This document shows positions 42,152-50,744 of a DNA stretch of 64,000 nucleotides, one piece after another. The DNA is taken from contig NZ_CP020700.1 of NCBI RefSeq assembly GCF_003932715.1, positions 3,184,501 through 3,248,500 on the forward strand. Reading direction: 5' to 3'. The translations under genes were made by a program, and so were the position numbers. The notes under the pieces were generated by a model. That model saw nothing but the letters and a program-made list of their open reading frames with translations. It was not told where the DNA came from and searched no databases. The DNA is from Streptomyces tsukubensis. Lineage in GTDB: Bacteria; Actinomycetota; Actinomycetes; Streptomycetales; Streptomycetaceae. The stretch's first letter is position 1; every line of letters begins with the position of its first letter.

Positions 42152-42367
42152 ATGGGCAGAGGCAGCTCGGAGACTCCCCATCAACCGTACGGAGGTTCGG
42201 ACCTGAACCATGATTCGGAATGCCGAAAGTGCGCGAACCTTCGTGCGGGGCTGAAGCGGGCGGTACGGCGCGGAAATGCATCCCGCGTCATCGACTACCG
42301 CGTACTTCTCCGGCGGCATCCGCAGCACGACGGCGTCCCCGTCCCAGCCACGGAGACGAGCACATGA
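42152..42367 (+). CDS. Small basic protein
   Basis: This 71-aa protein begins MGRGSSETPHQPYGG and contains SECRKCANLRAGLKRAVRRG, a CxxC pair in a basic context, perhaps a small zinc-binding motif. No named family is recalled. It overlaps the next gene as ATGA, indicating coupled translation. It is divergent from the HTH/DUF5753 gene. No strong ribosome site; start uncertain. Confidence 0.5.
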   Translation: MGRGSSETPHQPYGGSDLNHDSECRKCANLRAGLKRAVRRGNASRVIDYRVLLRRHPQHDGVPVPATETST

Positions 42368-42633
42368 CCGCCGGCTTCCGTGACTGGGTACTGAAGCAGG
42401 TGCCGTCCCACGGCGTCAGCGTCCGTGTCCAGTGCGCGGCAGAGAAGTGCGGTGCCGAACCGCCCGCGCCCGCCAATGCCCGGGACGTCGATCACGACTA
42501 CGCCGAGATATGGACGGCGTATCACTTTGAGCGGACCGGTCACCGGGACTACTGCCGTGGCGTCGACGACACGGTCCGGTGGTACCCGCCCACCAGCGAC
42601 GAGTTCCTGAGCCTTCCGAACGCGTCGCAGTAA
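42364..42633 (+). CDS. Small DUF7848-like protein
   Basis: This 89-aa protein has AAEKCGAEPPAPANARDVDHDYAE-type sequence and ends in a His/Tyr-rich region (ERTGHRDYCRG). Its two Cys and His residues suggest a possible metal site. From memory it resembles a small Streptomyces family (DUF7848) found beside HTH/DUF397 genes; this identification is uncertain. It is translationally coupled to the preceding gene by ATGA and followed 10 bases later by a terminator hairpin. Confidence 0.55.
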   Translation: MTAGFRDWVLKQVPSHGVSVRVQCAAEKCGAEPPAPANARDVDHDYAEIWTAYHFERTGHRDYCRGVDDTVRWYPPTSDEFLSLPNASQ

Positions 42634-42643
42634 CGACAAGAAC

Positions 42644-42678
42644 GCCCCGACGGACCGACGCAACCGGTCCATCGGGGC
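42644..42678 (+). terminator. Hairpin after the small-gene pair
   Basis: GCCCCGACGGACCG (42644-42657) pairs with 42665-42678 with one mismatch and a 7-base loop. It directly follows the DUF7848-like gene. Confidence 0.65.
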
Positions 42679-42711
42679 TCCCGCCGATCAGCTTTTGGGA
42701 GCTGAACCGAC

Positions 42712-43020
42712 ATGCGAAACCTTATCGTCCAGGCGTTCTCATGGGTGCTGCATCAGTTACTTCCCGCCAGGGGACGACACCGTGCACCCGTCCGCTCCGT
42801 GCCCACCCCAACCCACTCCACCTGTCCCTCAGCCTGGTCCCGCCCGTGGACCGGGCCGAGTTCGGACACCGCGCGCACGATCTTCACCGCGGAAGAGGCC
42901 CGAGGGCTCACCGACGAGCAGTGCGAACGCTTCTACGCGACCGCATGGGCGGAACTCGGCTGGGACTACCCGTACACCGCCGAGGGTGTGCACCAGGTCT
43001 CCGCGGAGGTGCGCGCATGA
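42712..43020 (+). CDS. Unassigned 102-aa protein
   Basis: An N-terminal hydrophobic patch (LIVQAFSWVLHQLL) is followed by a basic/Pro-rich stretch and a more ordered C-terminal part with TIFTAEEARGLTDEQCERF and AELGWDYPYTAEGV. No family is recognised. The C-terminal half looks like the selected part; the N-terminal half is weaker, and the real start may lie within. It overlaps the next gene as ATGA, suggesting an operon of two small genes ahead of the HTH gene at 43395. Confidence 0.45.
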   Translation: MRNLIVQAFSWVLHQLLPARGRHRAPVRSVPTPTHSTCPSAWSRPWTGPSSDTARTIFTAEEARGLTDEQCERFYATAWAELGWDYPYTAEGVHQVSAEVRA

Positions 43021-43235
43021 CCCGCGAGGCCCTGCTCAACACTCCGGAGCCGTTCACCCCACCATGCGTCCGCTGCGGACGCGCCACTGCCGCGCCGGTT
43101 GTCGTCGGAGTCACCGAACGCGCCAGCGGACCTCCGATGGTCCAGTACGCATGCCCGCAGGACGCGACCCGCTACGGCGCGGGCCCGAGCCCCGACGACG
43201 AGATCGGGCAGCTCCCGCCCGGCCGACTGGCATGA
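43017..43235 (+). CDS. Small Cys-containing protein
   Basis: This 72-aa protein has FTPPCVRCGRATAAPV near residues 13-28 (CxxC) and YACPQD near residue 45, suggesting a zinc ribbon-like fold. A charged tail follows. No family is recognised; such tiny zinc-ribbon proteins are common in Streptomyces accessory DNA. Start ATG 43017 overlaps the previous stop. Confidence 0.55.
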   Translation: MTREALLNTPEPFTPPCVRCGRATAAPVVVGVTERASGPPMVQYACPQDATRYGAGPSPDDEIGQLPPGRLA

Positions 43236-43394
43236 CCACGCCTCCAGAACGCAGCTCGTGCAAGGAGGCGCAAACCGCTCGAACCGCAGACGTCCACAGC
43301 ACTACGGTTCAGCGGGTCCAACGCATCCCGTGAGCGTGGCAACCCACCGGAAAGCTACTCCGTGCAACCCCGTGAAACCTGGAAGGTCCGACTC

Positions 43395-44243
43395 ATGTCC
43401 GCGTCCCGGTCATCCAACGCTCAGACCGCCCGCGAAGCCATCGCCGCTCGCCTTGGGACCATCCGGCGGAATGCGGAGTTGACCGGACAGGAGCTGGCTC
43501 TCCGGTGCGGCTGGAGTCCGGCCAAATCTTCACGTATCGAGCGGGCCAGGACTCCCGCCTCCGATGCCGACATCCGTGCATGGTGCAAGGCTTGCGGAGC
43601 GGAGGATGAGACCGTCGACCTGATCGCGGTGAATCAGCAAGCCGATCAGATGTACGTGCACTGGCAGAAGCTTCATCGCCATGGCATGCGCAGAGCTCAG
43701 GAGGAAGCCGTCCCCCTCTACACAGGAACACGTCGCTTCCGCGTGTACTGCTCGAACGTGATCCCTGGGATTCTCCAGACCGAGACGTACGCGGCGGCCC
43801 TCCTGTCCACGATCGCAGCGTTCCAGGGGACGCCGGACGACTCGAAATCGGCAGCCACCTCCCGAGTCGAGCGCTCGCGTGTCCTCCATGAGGGAAACCG
43901 CCGGCTCGCCCTGCTTCTGGAAGAAACCGTGCTCCGTTACCGCATCGGCAACGATGCAACCATGGTCAGCCAACTCGGCTATCTGCTAGCGGTGATGGCA
44001 CTTCCGAACGTGAGCCTCGGGGTGATCCCCTTCACTGCCCAGCGCCGCGTCTGGCCGTTGGAAGCCTTCTATCTCTTCGACAACCGACAGGTGAGCGTCG
44101 AGCTGCTCACGGCCGCCGTCAACGTCTCTGCGCCCAGTGAAGTGGCAACGTACGCGCAGGCCTTCTCCGAACTGTCCGAGATCGCCGTTCATGGAGCCGC
44201 TGCCAGGGCTCTGATCTCGGAAGCAATCAACTCCATCGGGTAG
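43395..44243 (+). CDS. XRE HTH/DUF5753 regulator
   Basis: This 282-aa protein has an XRE HTH (ELTGQELALRCGWSPAKSSR, IERARTPASDADIRAW). The DUF5753 C-terminus shows FRVYCSNVIPGILQTETYAA and VSLGVIPFTAQRRVWPLEAF. GGAAGG lies 8 bases before ATG 43395. A DUF397 gene follows at 44403. This is the third such module in the window and is more divergent in sequence than the other two. The DNA upstream of the HTH is less GC-rich, as is typical of accessory islands. Confidence 0.85.
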   Translation: MSASRSSNAQTAREAIAARLGTIRRNAELTGQELALRCGWSPAKSSRIERARTPASDADIRAWCKACGAEDETVDLIAVNQQADQMYVHWQKLHRHGMRRAQEEAVPLYTGTRRFRVYCSNVIPGILQTETYAAALLSTIAAFQGTPDDSKSAATSRVERSRVLHEGNRRLALLLEETVLRYRIGNDATMVSQLGYLLAVMALPNVSLGVIPFTAQRRVWPLEAFYLFDNRQVSVELLTAAVNVSAPSEVATYAQAFSELSEIAVHGAAARALISEAINSIG

Positions 44244-44402
44244 TTCGCATGCAAGGTCATGCAAGAACGTGGATCCCTCGCCGACGCCCTCTCTAACGTC
44301 GACCTCGTGCTCGCAGCCAACACATCGAGCACCGGACGCACGCCCTATGGGCGGGCACGGCCGACTCCCGCTCGGCCGTACAGCAGATCAGGAAGGACCA
44401 CG

Positions 44403-44627
44403 ATGACCGACCTGTACGCACTCGACATCGACGCAGTCGCCTTCTCCAAGGCTTGCGGCGGCAACACTCATCCGGACGGCGAGGCGTGCGTGACCCTCGC
44501 CAGGATCGGCCCGGACGCCTGGGCCATGGGCGACAGCAAGCGGCCGGACGCCGAGCCGCTCAGGTTCACCACAGCAGAGCTGGACGCGGCGGGCATCGAC
44601 CCCGCCCGGTTCGACCTCTCCGCCTGA
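44403..44627 (+). CDS. DUF397-like protein
   Basis: This 74-aa protein, MTDLYALDIDAVAFSKACGG, carries the features of a divergent DUF397 (EACVTLARIGPDAWAMGDSK, RPDAEPLRFT). It starts at ATG 44403 with AGGAAGG 7 bases upstream. It is the likely partner of the HTH gene, 159 bases downstream of it. Confidence 0.75.
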   Translation: MTDLYALDIDAVAFSKACGGNTHPDGEACVTLARIGPDAWAMGDSKRPDAEPLRFTTAELDAAGIDPARFDLSA

Positions 44628-44645
44628 ACCCAGAGCACCACCGGA

Positions 44646-44685
44646 CCGACGGCCCCGCCCGCACGCCGACCGGCGGGGTCGTCGG
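44646..44685 (+). terminator. Hairpin after the DUF397-like gene
   Basis: CCGACGGCCCCGCC (44646-44659) pairs with 44672-44685 with one G-T, in the 80-base gap before the next gene. Confidence 0.5.
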
Positions 44686-44707
44686 CATTCCCCGAGACGG
44701 AGCGGCA

Positions 44708-45190
44708 GTGCACCACCACGGTTACGCATGGGCCGGGGAGAAGAAGGCCTTCGACAACGAGGCACTGCGGCGACCCCCGCATCCGACTCCGCCTCCTCCC
44801 GCCTCCAGGGAGGACGCGGCCGCTCAGCGGCTGGCGGACCGCTACCGGGAAGTGGTCGCGGAGTTCGGCATCACGAACCTCCCGCCTCTGCAGACCGCCC
44901 ACTGGCTGATGAAACCGGCCGGCGCGGTCAGGGGCACCTGGGAGGAGCCCAAGGAGGCCGGGGAGTGGCTCGGTCTCCAGCTTGCCGAGGCCGCTCCCCG
45001 GTTCGCCTCGGAAGCGGACCGGGACGCGACCCGGCTGGTCCTCCTGGTGACGGCTGCGGTGGAGCGGCTCGCCTGGGGCGGGGACGTGTCCCTGGGGCAC
45101 TACCTGACCGGCACGCTCTTCCACTCCGTCGCCCTGGTGACCTGCTCCCCGAACCGCTCCGGCCCCGAACTGCCCTGCCCTCTCGCATAG
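44708..45190 (+). CDS. Unassigned cytosolic protein
   Basis: A 160-aa protein starting at GTG 44708 with GGAG just upstream. Residues 20-45 are Pro-rich, then come mostly helical segments with QTAHWLMKPAGAVRG, TRLVLLVTAAVERLAWGG and LTGTLFHSVALVTC. No family is known to me. It is the last plus-strand gene of this module and ends 40 bases before the convergent 212-aa gene. Confidence 0.5.
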   Translation: MHHHGYAWAGEKKAFDNEALRRPPHPTPPPPASREDAAAQRLADRYREVVAEFGITNLPPLQTAHWLMKPAGAVRGTWEEPKEAGEWLGLQLAEAAPRFASEADRDATRLVLLVTAAVERLAWGGDVSLGHYLTGTLFHSVALVTCSPNRSGPELPCPLA

Positions 45191-45230
45191 AGGTGCAGCC
45201 GCCGCCCGCGCCTCGGGGCCAGGCGCGCGA

Positions 45231-45869
45231 TCAGCCCCGGCAGACAGCCGGGTCGAACAGGACGGCCGAGTCCCCGACGGGCCTGTCGGGGACGCCATAG
45301 CCGGTCAGGGTCAGGAAGTCCGCCTCCACGGGCGCCAGTTCCGCGCACAGCTCGTCGAGTGGATACGTGTCGACGAAACGGGCTCGGGTGCCGGTGACGA
45401 GCAGCACCGCAAGGGGCTTGTGGCCGGGCATCGGGAGGCCGGGGTCGATGTCTCCGCCCCAGTACATGACCGGCTCCTCGGTGCCGGAGTGCGCGAAACG
45501 ACCCGCTCCGGCCAGCATCAGCAGCTGGGTCTGCGTACTGGTCGGCTCCCCGTGGTAGTCGTACAGATAGACCTCAAGCGCACCGTCACGGTGTCGGAGC
45601 AGATCGCCGCCGTCCACACCGCGCGGGGCGAGCAGCTGCCGGGGAGTCTTCTCCCGGTCGGCACGGATCCCGGCCACCGCCTGCGGGTAGTGGGCGGCGA
45701 TGCCGGTCAGGTCCCAGTCCGGATCGGTGCCGTCCGCGGCCCACCCCGCGTACATCGCGGACGGGTTCTCGATGAGGTCGAGACCCGGCAGGGGCGTGCT
45801 CAGCCACTCGTCGAAGCCGTCGCGCGCCATCGGTATCCGTGCCGCCAACATGAACGAACGAGCGCCCAT
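45231..45869 (-). CDS. Unassigned 212-aa protein
   Basis: This 212-aa soluble protein starts at ATG 45869 with GAGGAGG 7 bases before it. It has an aromatic/acidic content (GFDEWLSTPLPGLDLIE, EVYLYDYHGEPTSTQTQL, MYWGGDIDPGLPMPGHKPL). No family is recognised. The start is placed within the degraded tail of the upstream phosphotransferase-like gene, which now ends at the same base. A role cannot be proposed. Confidence 0.55.
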   Translation of the reverse strand: MGARSFMLAARIPMARDGFDEWLSTPLPGLDLIENPSAMYAGWAADGTDPDWDLTGIAAHYPQAVAGIRADREKTPRQLLAPRGVDGGDLLRHRDGALEVYLYDYHGEPTSTQTQLLMLAGAGRFAHSGTEEPVMYWGGDIDPGLPMPGHKPLAVLLVTGTRARFVDTYPLDELCAELAPVEADFLTLTGYGVPDRPVGDSAVLFDPAVCRG

Positions 45870-46513
45870 CAAATGCCTCCTCGGGAAAAGTGCCTTGCAC
45901 GATAGCCCGACCGGTGACGCCACCCGCTCCGGCGCGGGGCGTTTCCCGCCCTCCGGTAGGTGATGCCTCGGGTCGGCCAGGCCCAGTCCACCGCCCAACT
46001 GTCCTCCGTGCCGACGAGGAGGTTGCCGGGCGCCACGTCCCCGTGAATGAGGCTGTCGCCCCGGAAGAGTCGAGCTTCCGATGCGTCGGCCGCGAAGGCG
46101 TCCCACCGCGTTTCATGCCAATCCGCGACCAACGTCGGCAGGGAAATCTCCCCGATCCGGCCGAGCAGGTCCAGCACCGCCGGGAGGTCCGGGGAACCGG
46201 GCTCGAAGCGGCTCGGCCGGCCTCCCACCTGTTCGAATCCCAGGGCCATCCAGCGGTCGTTCTCCGTGTGCCGGCACAAGCGGGGCGAGACCGGCCGAAC
46301 GAATCTGTTGATCAACCGCTCACGGACCAGCGAGTCCCGACGCCCCCCTGCGCGGTTCATGACCCCTTTGACGAAGAAGCGTCCAAGGCAACCGTCGATC
46401 AACACCAGAACATCGGACATGAACCCGCGTTCGGTGGGCCGCACCTCCTTTACGGGGCCGGTGAAGGGCTCCACCAGGTCCAGGAAATCAGGGTCGGGGA
46501 GGCGTTCGGTCAT
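45869..46513 (-). pseudogene. Truncated aminoglycoside-phosphotransferase-like kinase
   Basis: This 214-residue frame has kinase-fold signatures of the APH family: RFFVKGV for the ATP-binding lysine, LIHGDVAPGNLLV (catalytic Asp and Asn) near residue 156, and VDWAWPTRG (metal-binding Asp) near 173. Intact relatives continue for about 100 residues more. Here the reading frame turns into an Arg-rich, non-homologous tail after WPTRG and stops exactly at the start of the next gene. The APH C-terminal helical part, which binds substrate, is missing. I therefore call it a truncated pseudogene. It could conceivably still fold as a minimal kinase, but this is unlikely. Confidence 0.6.
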
Positions 46514-46554
46514 ATAAGTCGGCTACCTTGCGGGCTAAGGCCTGTTAGTGCTGG

Positions 46555-46690
46555 TCACAGCCATTCGTTGATGGCCCCGATCAGCACGGTCACTTCGTAG
46601 CGGACGGCGAGTCCGTCGTATCTGGTGGCGACGGCGGTGGCGCTTGAGCCGGTGCATCCCGCATTCGACTGCGGGCAACGGCTCCAGCCG
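46555..46690 (-). pseudogene. Relic of an IS5-type transposase C-terminus
   Basis: The minus strand translates to VATRYDGLAVRYEVTVLIGA, then INEWL and a stop, the familiar C-terminal end of IS5-family DDE transposases. The preceding stretch, which should read as CxNRLKxxR, appears in another frame (CGMHRLKRHRRR), showing a frameshift. Only about 45 residues remain; no catalytic DDE residues are in view. Flanking DNA to 47479 may contain further remains of the insertion. Confidence 0.65.
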
Positions 46691-47479
46691 ATTCCACTGT
46701 TCTCGTCCGTCAGGTCTCCCCGTCTCACGCAGGCCGGCCGACACACCGCGCCTTCTCGTTCCGCCTTTGCCCCAGGCCAGTTTCGGGGCCGGAGGATGGC
46801 AGGTCTCCCCTGGCTCCAGCCAGCCGCAGCCGCCACCTCGCAGATTTCACACATGCACAATGTTGCGACGTGTGCGACACATAGGCAGTGGCAGGCCTCT
46901 TCCGAAGTCGGATCGACCGATTGTCCAATTGATGTGTGCCTCCTGGCCGCCAACCCCGGCCGGGCACAGCGTTCAACGGTACATGGGTGACGGCCGACCG
47001 CTGGTGTGCCTGGCCGCGGTGAGAACGACGCCCTGATGGCTCGTCCCTCTTCTGAGAAACGCACCCCGACCGCTCCGGACGAGAATGCTCATGATCATCC
47101 GCCCCGCCACAGCCGCGGTGTACCGCGGTCCGGGTCCGGTCCGTCCTCGGATAACCGGCCTACCCGGCGGCTCCCACGACCACGGCCCCCGCCGCCGCCG
47201 ATGGGGACGGCCGTCAGCTATGTGCCGTCCGGGCAGAGGCACCCCCCCTTGCCATACCCGCAGTCTCAGCCGCGCTGCGCCTGGCCTGCCCGGGCCTTCG
47301 GGGGCCGTTGCTCCGGCGGCCTTGCGTCGATCCGGGCAGGCCAGGCACAGCACCCGAGTCGTCCGGGATCCGAGATCCCCGTGCCACGACGTCCGCCACC
47401 TGCTGCGGACGAGTCCGGCCCTGCACACGCCCCATACGTTCCTCATGGAACGAGGGGCATCCATTCCCGGAGGGAACAA
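46691..47479. other. Spacer upstream of the terpene locus
   Basis: About 790 bases without a convincing gene. Open frames on both strands exist, but their composition (Arg/Pro/Ser-rich, no family features) argues against them. One minus-strand stretch (CHCLCVAHVATLCMCEICEV) is Cys-rich and unexplained. The segment next to the terpene gene should carry its promoter, though no clear -35/-10 pair is seen. Confidence 0.45.
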
Positions 47480-48478
47480 ATGATTGAGGTACCGCCGTTC
47501 TGGTGCCCCCTGCCCATTGCGATCCATCCCGCGGCCGACCAGGCGGAGAAGGATGCCCGGGCGTGGGCGGAGCGGTACGGCGTGCGACTGAGAATCGCGG
47601 ACCAGGTACAACCGGGCCGGCTGGGGGCCTACTGGGCTCCTCATGGCACCTATGAAGGCATGCTGGCCGTTGGCTGCTGGAACTTCTGGGCCTTCGCGTT
47701 CGACGACCATCTCGACGAACCACTCCCGCTCGACGTCCCCGTCACCACCAGTCTCGTCCAGCAAGCCGTCGACATCCCCAGCCCGCCGATCACTGATGAC
47801 CCATGGGCGGCAGGAGCCCAGGCCGTCTTCAACATGTTCCGCGACCTGGCGACGCCGACCCAAGTGCGGTACTGCGCAGACAACCACCGCCGGTGGCTGC
47901 ACGGCGCCTGCTGGCGCCACAGCAACCACGTCAACCGCCGACTGCCCCCGCTCGCCGAGTACATCCCGCTGCGGATGCAGGATGCGGCAGCTCAGGCAAC
48001 CTGCCTGATCGCCGTTCTGATCGGCTCGGACATCAGCGTGCCCGAACAGGAGATGGACTCGCCACGGGTGCGCGCGCTGCTGGAAACCGCGAGCTGGACC
48101 GCGACCATCGACAGCGACCTGCACTCCTTCCAACTTGAGGACACGCAGCGCCCGGTCTCGCAGCACATCGTCTCCGTCCTGATGCACGAACGCGGGATCG
48201 GCGTGGACGAAGCACTCAGGCAGAGCGTCGCACTCCGCGACCGCTTCATGACACGGTTCCTGCACCTCCAGCAGGAATGCGCACGGACCGGTAGCAGCGA
48301 ACTGGCACGCTTCGCCCACACACTCGGATACGTCATCAGCGGCTACCTCCAATGGGCCGTCGACACCAGCCGCTACGGACAGACAGAAGCCACATTCAGC
48401 TTCACCGACACTCCCCGGGACGACACCCCGGAACCACCTCCCGGCATCCCCTCGGTTGAATGGCTGTGGACGCTATGA
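47480..48478 (+). CDS. Class I terpene synthase
   Basis: This 332-aa protein has GGAGGG 6 bases before ATG 47480. The metal-binding motif is FDDHLDE (Asp75, Asp76), a DDxxD/E variant. The second motif region reads SDLHSFQLE (residues 212-220), where the usual NSE triad has Asn at 212; here it is Ser, with Ser216 and Glu220 kept. The RY pair near the C-terminus (TSRYGQTE) is present. The fold is the single alpha-domain of bacterial mono-, sesqui- or diterpene synthases, which ionise an isoprenyl diphosphate in the cytosol. Product unknown. Two Rieske oxygenase genes follow, 61 and 84 bases apart, as a likely operon. Confidence 0.85.
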   Translation: MIEVPPFWCPLPIAIHPAADQAEKDARAWAERYGVRLRIADQVQPGRLGAYWAPHGTYEGMLAVGCWNFWAFAFDDHLDEPLPLDVPVTTSLVQQAVDIPSPPITDDPWAAGAQAVFNMFRDLATPTQVRYCADNHRRWLHGACWRHSNHVNRRLPPLAEYIPLRMQDAAAQATCLIAVLIGSDISVPEQEMDSPRVRALLETASWTATIDSDLHSFQLEDTQRPVSQHIVSVLMHERGIGVDEALRQSVALRDRFMTRFLHLQQECARTGSSELARFAHTLGYVISGYLQWAVDTSRYGQTEATFSFTDTPRDDTPEPPPGIPSVEWLWTL

Positions 48479-48539
48479 CCGGCGTCACATCCTCATCCGC
48501 GGTCTCGTCTGTCAATCGCAGCATTAAGGACGGAGTGAA

Positions 48540-49622
48540 TTGAACGTCAACGAACATCCGCCCTGCTCGCTCTCAAAGAGGAACATGAAGGGGACCGTCG
48601 CGCTGTCGTCGATGAAACGGCAAGGTCCCGCACACCTGCCTTACCCGGACGGCTGGTTCGCAGTGGCATTCAGCCGTGACATTCCCCCAGGGCGAGTGCT
48701 GTGCCAGAAGTTCATGGGTGGCGAGGTCGTCATCTACCGTACGCGCAGCGGGTTACTTCGGGTTACGGAACCCTACTGCCCCCACCTCGGGGCGCATTTG
48801 GGCCACGGGGGGACGGTGGAGGCGGAGAACCTGGTCTGTCCTTTTCATCATCTCGCCTTCTCCCCTGCCGGAGAATGTGTGGGCGCAGGGCGTCGCGTAT
48901 CGCCGCCACGGAATGCACGTCTGACCCTGCTGGAATCGCGTGAAGTCGATGGCATTGTGATCGTGTGGCATCACGCACAGGGTGCGCCGCCCACCTGGGA
49001 AGTGAAGTCCGATGCGGGACGAGAGCTGATGGAACCGGTGCATCACCTGTTCACTCTCACCGATCACCCACAGGAAGTTCTGGAGAACGGGGTAGATCTG
49101 GGTCACTTCCCAGTCGTTCATGGAACCACCCTGGAATACACGGAAGAGCCCGTCTACGACGGTCCGTCCGTGAGGAGCAAGGCTGTCTTCACCCCCAGCA
49201 ACCCCAGGTTCGGAGGGTTGCTGTCATCCGTCCGGGTCGAGGCGGAGGCCACCTTCCACGGCCTCGGCTGGCTGTCGGCCAACGTGCGGCTGCCCGCGCT
49301 CCGGCTGTCCATCCGGATCTGGGTGCTGCCTACTCCCATCGACCCCCACCACACGGAGGTCCAGCTCGCCGTGAGCATGCCGCGGCCTCGGCGCCGACTG
49401 CGCACGCTGCCACCCGTGGGCAAGGTTCTGCTTTCCAAGGTGTTCCTCTCGCTGGCGCTCCGAGGGTTTTGCTGGGACTTCAGAAAGGACATCGACCTCT
49501 GGGCGAACAAGATCTATCTGGAACGCCCCAGGCTCACCTCCTGCGACCGGATGGTCATGCCGTTCCGGCGCTGGGCCAAGCAGTTCTACAGCACCACTCC
49601 GCAGCAGGGGACGCCTGTCTGA
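48540..49622 (+). CDS. Rieske non-haem iron oxygenase 1
   Basis: This protein is 360 aa from TTG 48540, with AAGGACGGAG about 5 bases upstream; an in-frame ATG at 48585 is an alternative. The Rieske centre is CPHLGAHL (Cys80, His82) and CPFHHL (Cys100, His103). The catalytic iron site is ENGVDLGHFPVVHG (Asp186, His189, His194). This layout matches oxygenase alpha subunits that use a separate ferredoxin/reductase, which is not encoded nearby. It probably hydroxylates or desaturates the terpene scaffold. The N-terminal 25 residues are not typical and may be a spurious extension. Confidence 0.85.
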   Translation: MNVNEHPPCSLSKRNMKGTVALSSMKRQGPAHLPYPDGWFAVAFSRDIPPGRVLCQKFMGGEVVIYRTRSGLLRVTEPYCPHLGAHLGHGGTVEAENLVCPFHHLAFSPAGECVGAGRRVSPPRNARLTLLESREVDGIVIVWHHAQGAPPTWEVKSDAGRELMEPVHHLFTLTDHPQEVLENGVDLGHFPVVHGTTLEYTEEPVYDGPSVRSKAVFTPSNPRFGGLLSSVRVEAEATFHGLGWLSANVRLPALRLSIRIWVLPTPIDPHHTEVQLAVSMPRPRRRLRTLPPVGKVLLSKVFLSLALRGFCWDFRKDIDLWANKIYLERPRLTSCDRMVMPFRRWAKQFYSTTPQQGTPV

Positions 49623-49706
49623 GCTTCCCAGGAGTGCATTCATCGGCGTTGTGGCGGTCTGTCATACGGCAGATAGGCCAAGAGTATTAGGGCGGAGAGG
49701 GTCGAC

Positions 49707-50744
49707 ATGCGAATGCGTCAGCACGCAAAGTACAGCCGGGCAGATCGAACCAGGCCTGCGAACGAACTCCTCCGGCCAGGACTCCCTCACCCCAACGGCT
49801 GGTTCTGCGTCGGGTTCAGCCGGGAATGGCAGCCCGGTACGGTCCGCAGCCGGCCCTTCATGGACGGCGAGGTAGTGATCTACCGGACCCGCAGCGGACT
49901 CCTGCGGGCCACCCGCCCGTACTGCCCACACCTCGGGACGCACCTGGGCGTCGGCGGTACCGTCGACGGAGAGTATCTCGTCTGCCCGTTCCACAGCTTC
50001 GCCTTCTCTCCCGAGGGCCCCTGTGTCCGCACTCCCTACGGTCCACCGCCGAAGGCTTCACTCAGCCTGCTGCCCGTGCGAGAAGCGAACGGAATCGTGT
50101 GGGTCTGGAACTCCCACGACGACACGCCACCGGACTGGGAAGTGCCCGAGCTCACCACTGTCGGACGCGCACTCTCGTACCGGACGGCCGACTTGGCCGG
50201 CTACCCCCAGGACATTGCAGAGAACGCCGTGGACTTTGGACACCTCCCCGAAGTCCACGGCGTCAGCGTTCTCGAAACGCCCCCGAAACCCACAAGCGAC
50301 GGCCCCTACTACCACGTGGAAGGCTACGTCGGACGCCCCGTCCCCCTCCTGGGGACCATCGCCTCTCGAACCCGCCTCCACTTCGTCGGCCTGGGGGGCA
50401 CCCACCTCCTCTTCGAATTTCCGCAGGTCGGTGTGCGTGCCTCCGCATGGCTGCTGGTCACTCCGATCGGCCCGCTGCGCATCCGCTGGTGGACGGTGGT
50501 GAACGCCGCGCCGAACGATCCACCACGCGTGCTCATGCCACTGCATCGTCTCCTTGCGCGCCCCCTGGAGCAGGCACTCAGCCACGCCATCTGTCTATGG
50601 ACCCACAAGGACGTGGAGAGAGACCTCGTCATCTTCAACCACAGGCAGTATCTGCCGCACCCCAGGCTCAACAGCAAGGAAGGCCCTATCGGGTCGCTAC
50701 GGCAGTGGGCGCGACAGTTCTACCCTCCGACGCAACCCTCCTGA
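49707..50744 (+). CDS. Rieske non-haem iron oxygenase 2
   Basis: This 345-aa protein starts at ATG 49707 with GGAGAGGG 5 bases upstream. It has CPHLGTHL (Cys73, His75), CPFHSF (Cys93, His96) and ENAVDFGHLPEVHG (Asp176, His179, His184). The two oxygenases are paralogues with the same design, about 40-50% similar by eye, so the pathway likely has two successive oxidations. No ferredoxin or reductase gene is seen in the neighbourhood. It ends the terpene operon; the next gene is about 600 bases away with its own promoter. Confidence 0.85.
   Translation: MRMRQHAKYSRADRTRPANELLRPGLPHPNGWFCVGFSREWQPGTVRSRPFMDGEVVIYRTRSGLLRATRPYCPHLGTHLGVGGTVDGEYLVCPFHSFAFSPEGPCVRTPYGPPPKASLSLLPVREANGIVWVWNSHDDTPPDWEVPELTTVGRALSYRTADLAGYPQDIAENAVDFGHLPEVHGVSVLETPPKPTSDGPYYHVEGYVGRPVPLLGTIASRTRLHFVGLGGTHLLFEFPQVGVRASAWLLVTPIGPLRIRWWTVVNAAPNDPPRVLMPLHRLLARPLEQALSHAICLWTHKDVERDLVIFNHRQYLPHPRLNSKEGPIGSLRQWARQFYPPTQPS

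Noticed and set aside
46555..47064. A 169-codon minus-strand gene covering the IS5-like tail
   Set aside because: Only the last 30 codons resemble transposase and the rest is in another frame or unrelated, so it is a relic rather than a gene.
47006..47479. Long N-terminal extension of the terpene synthase
   Set aside because: The extension is Arg/Pro/Ser-rich with no family features, whereas ATG 47480 has a good GGAGGG ribosome site and begins the normal synthase.
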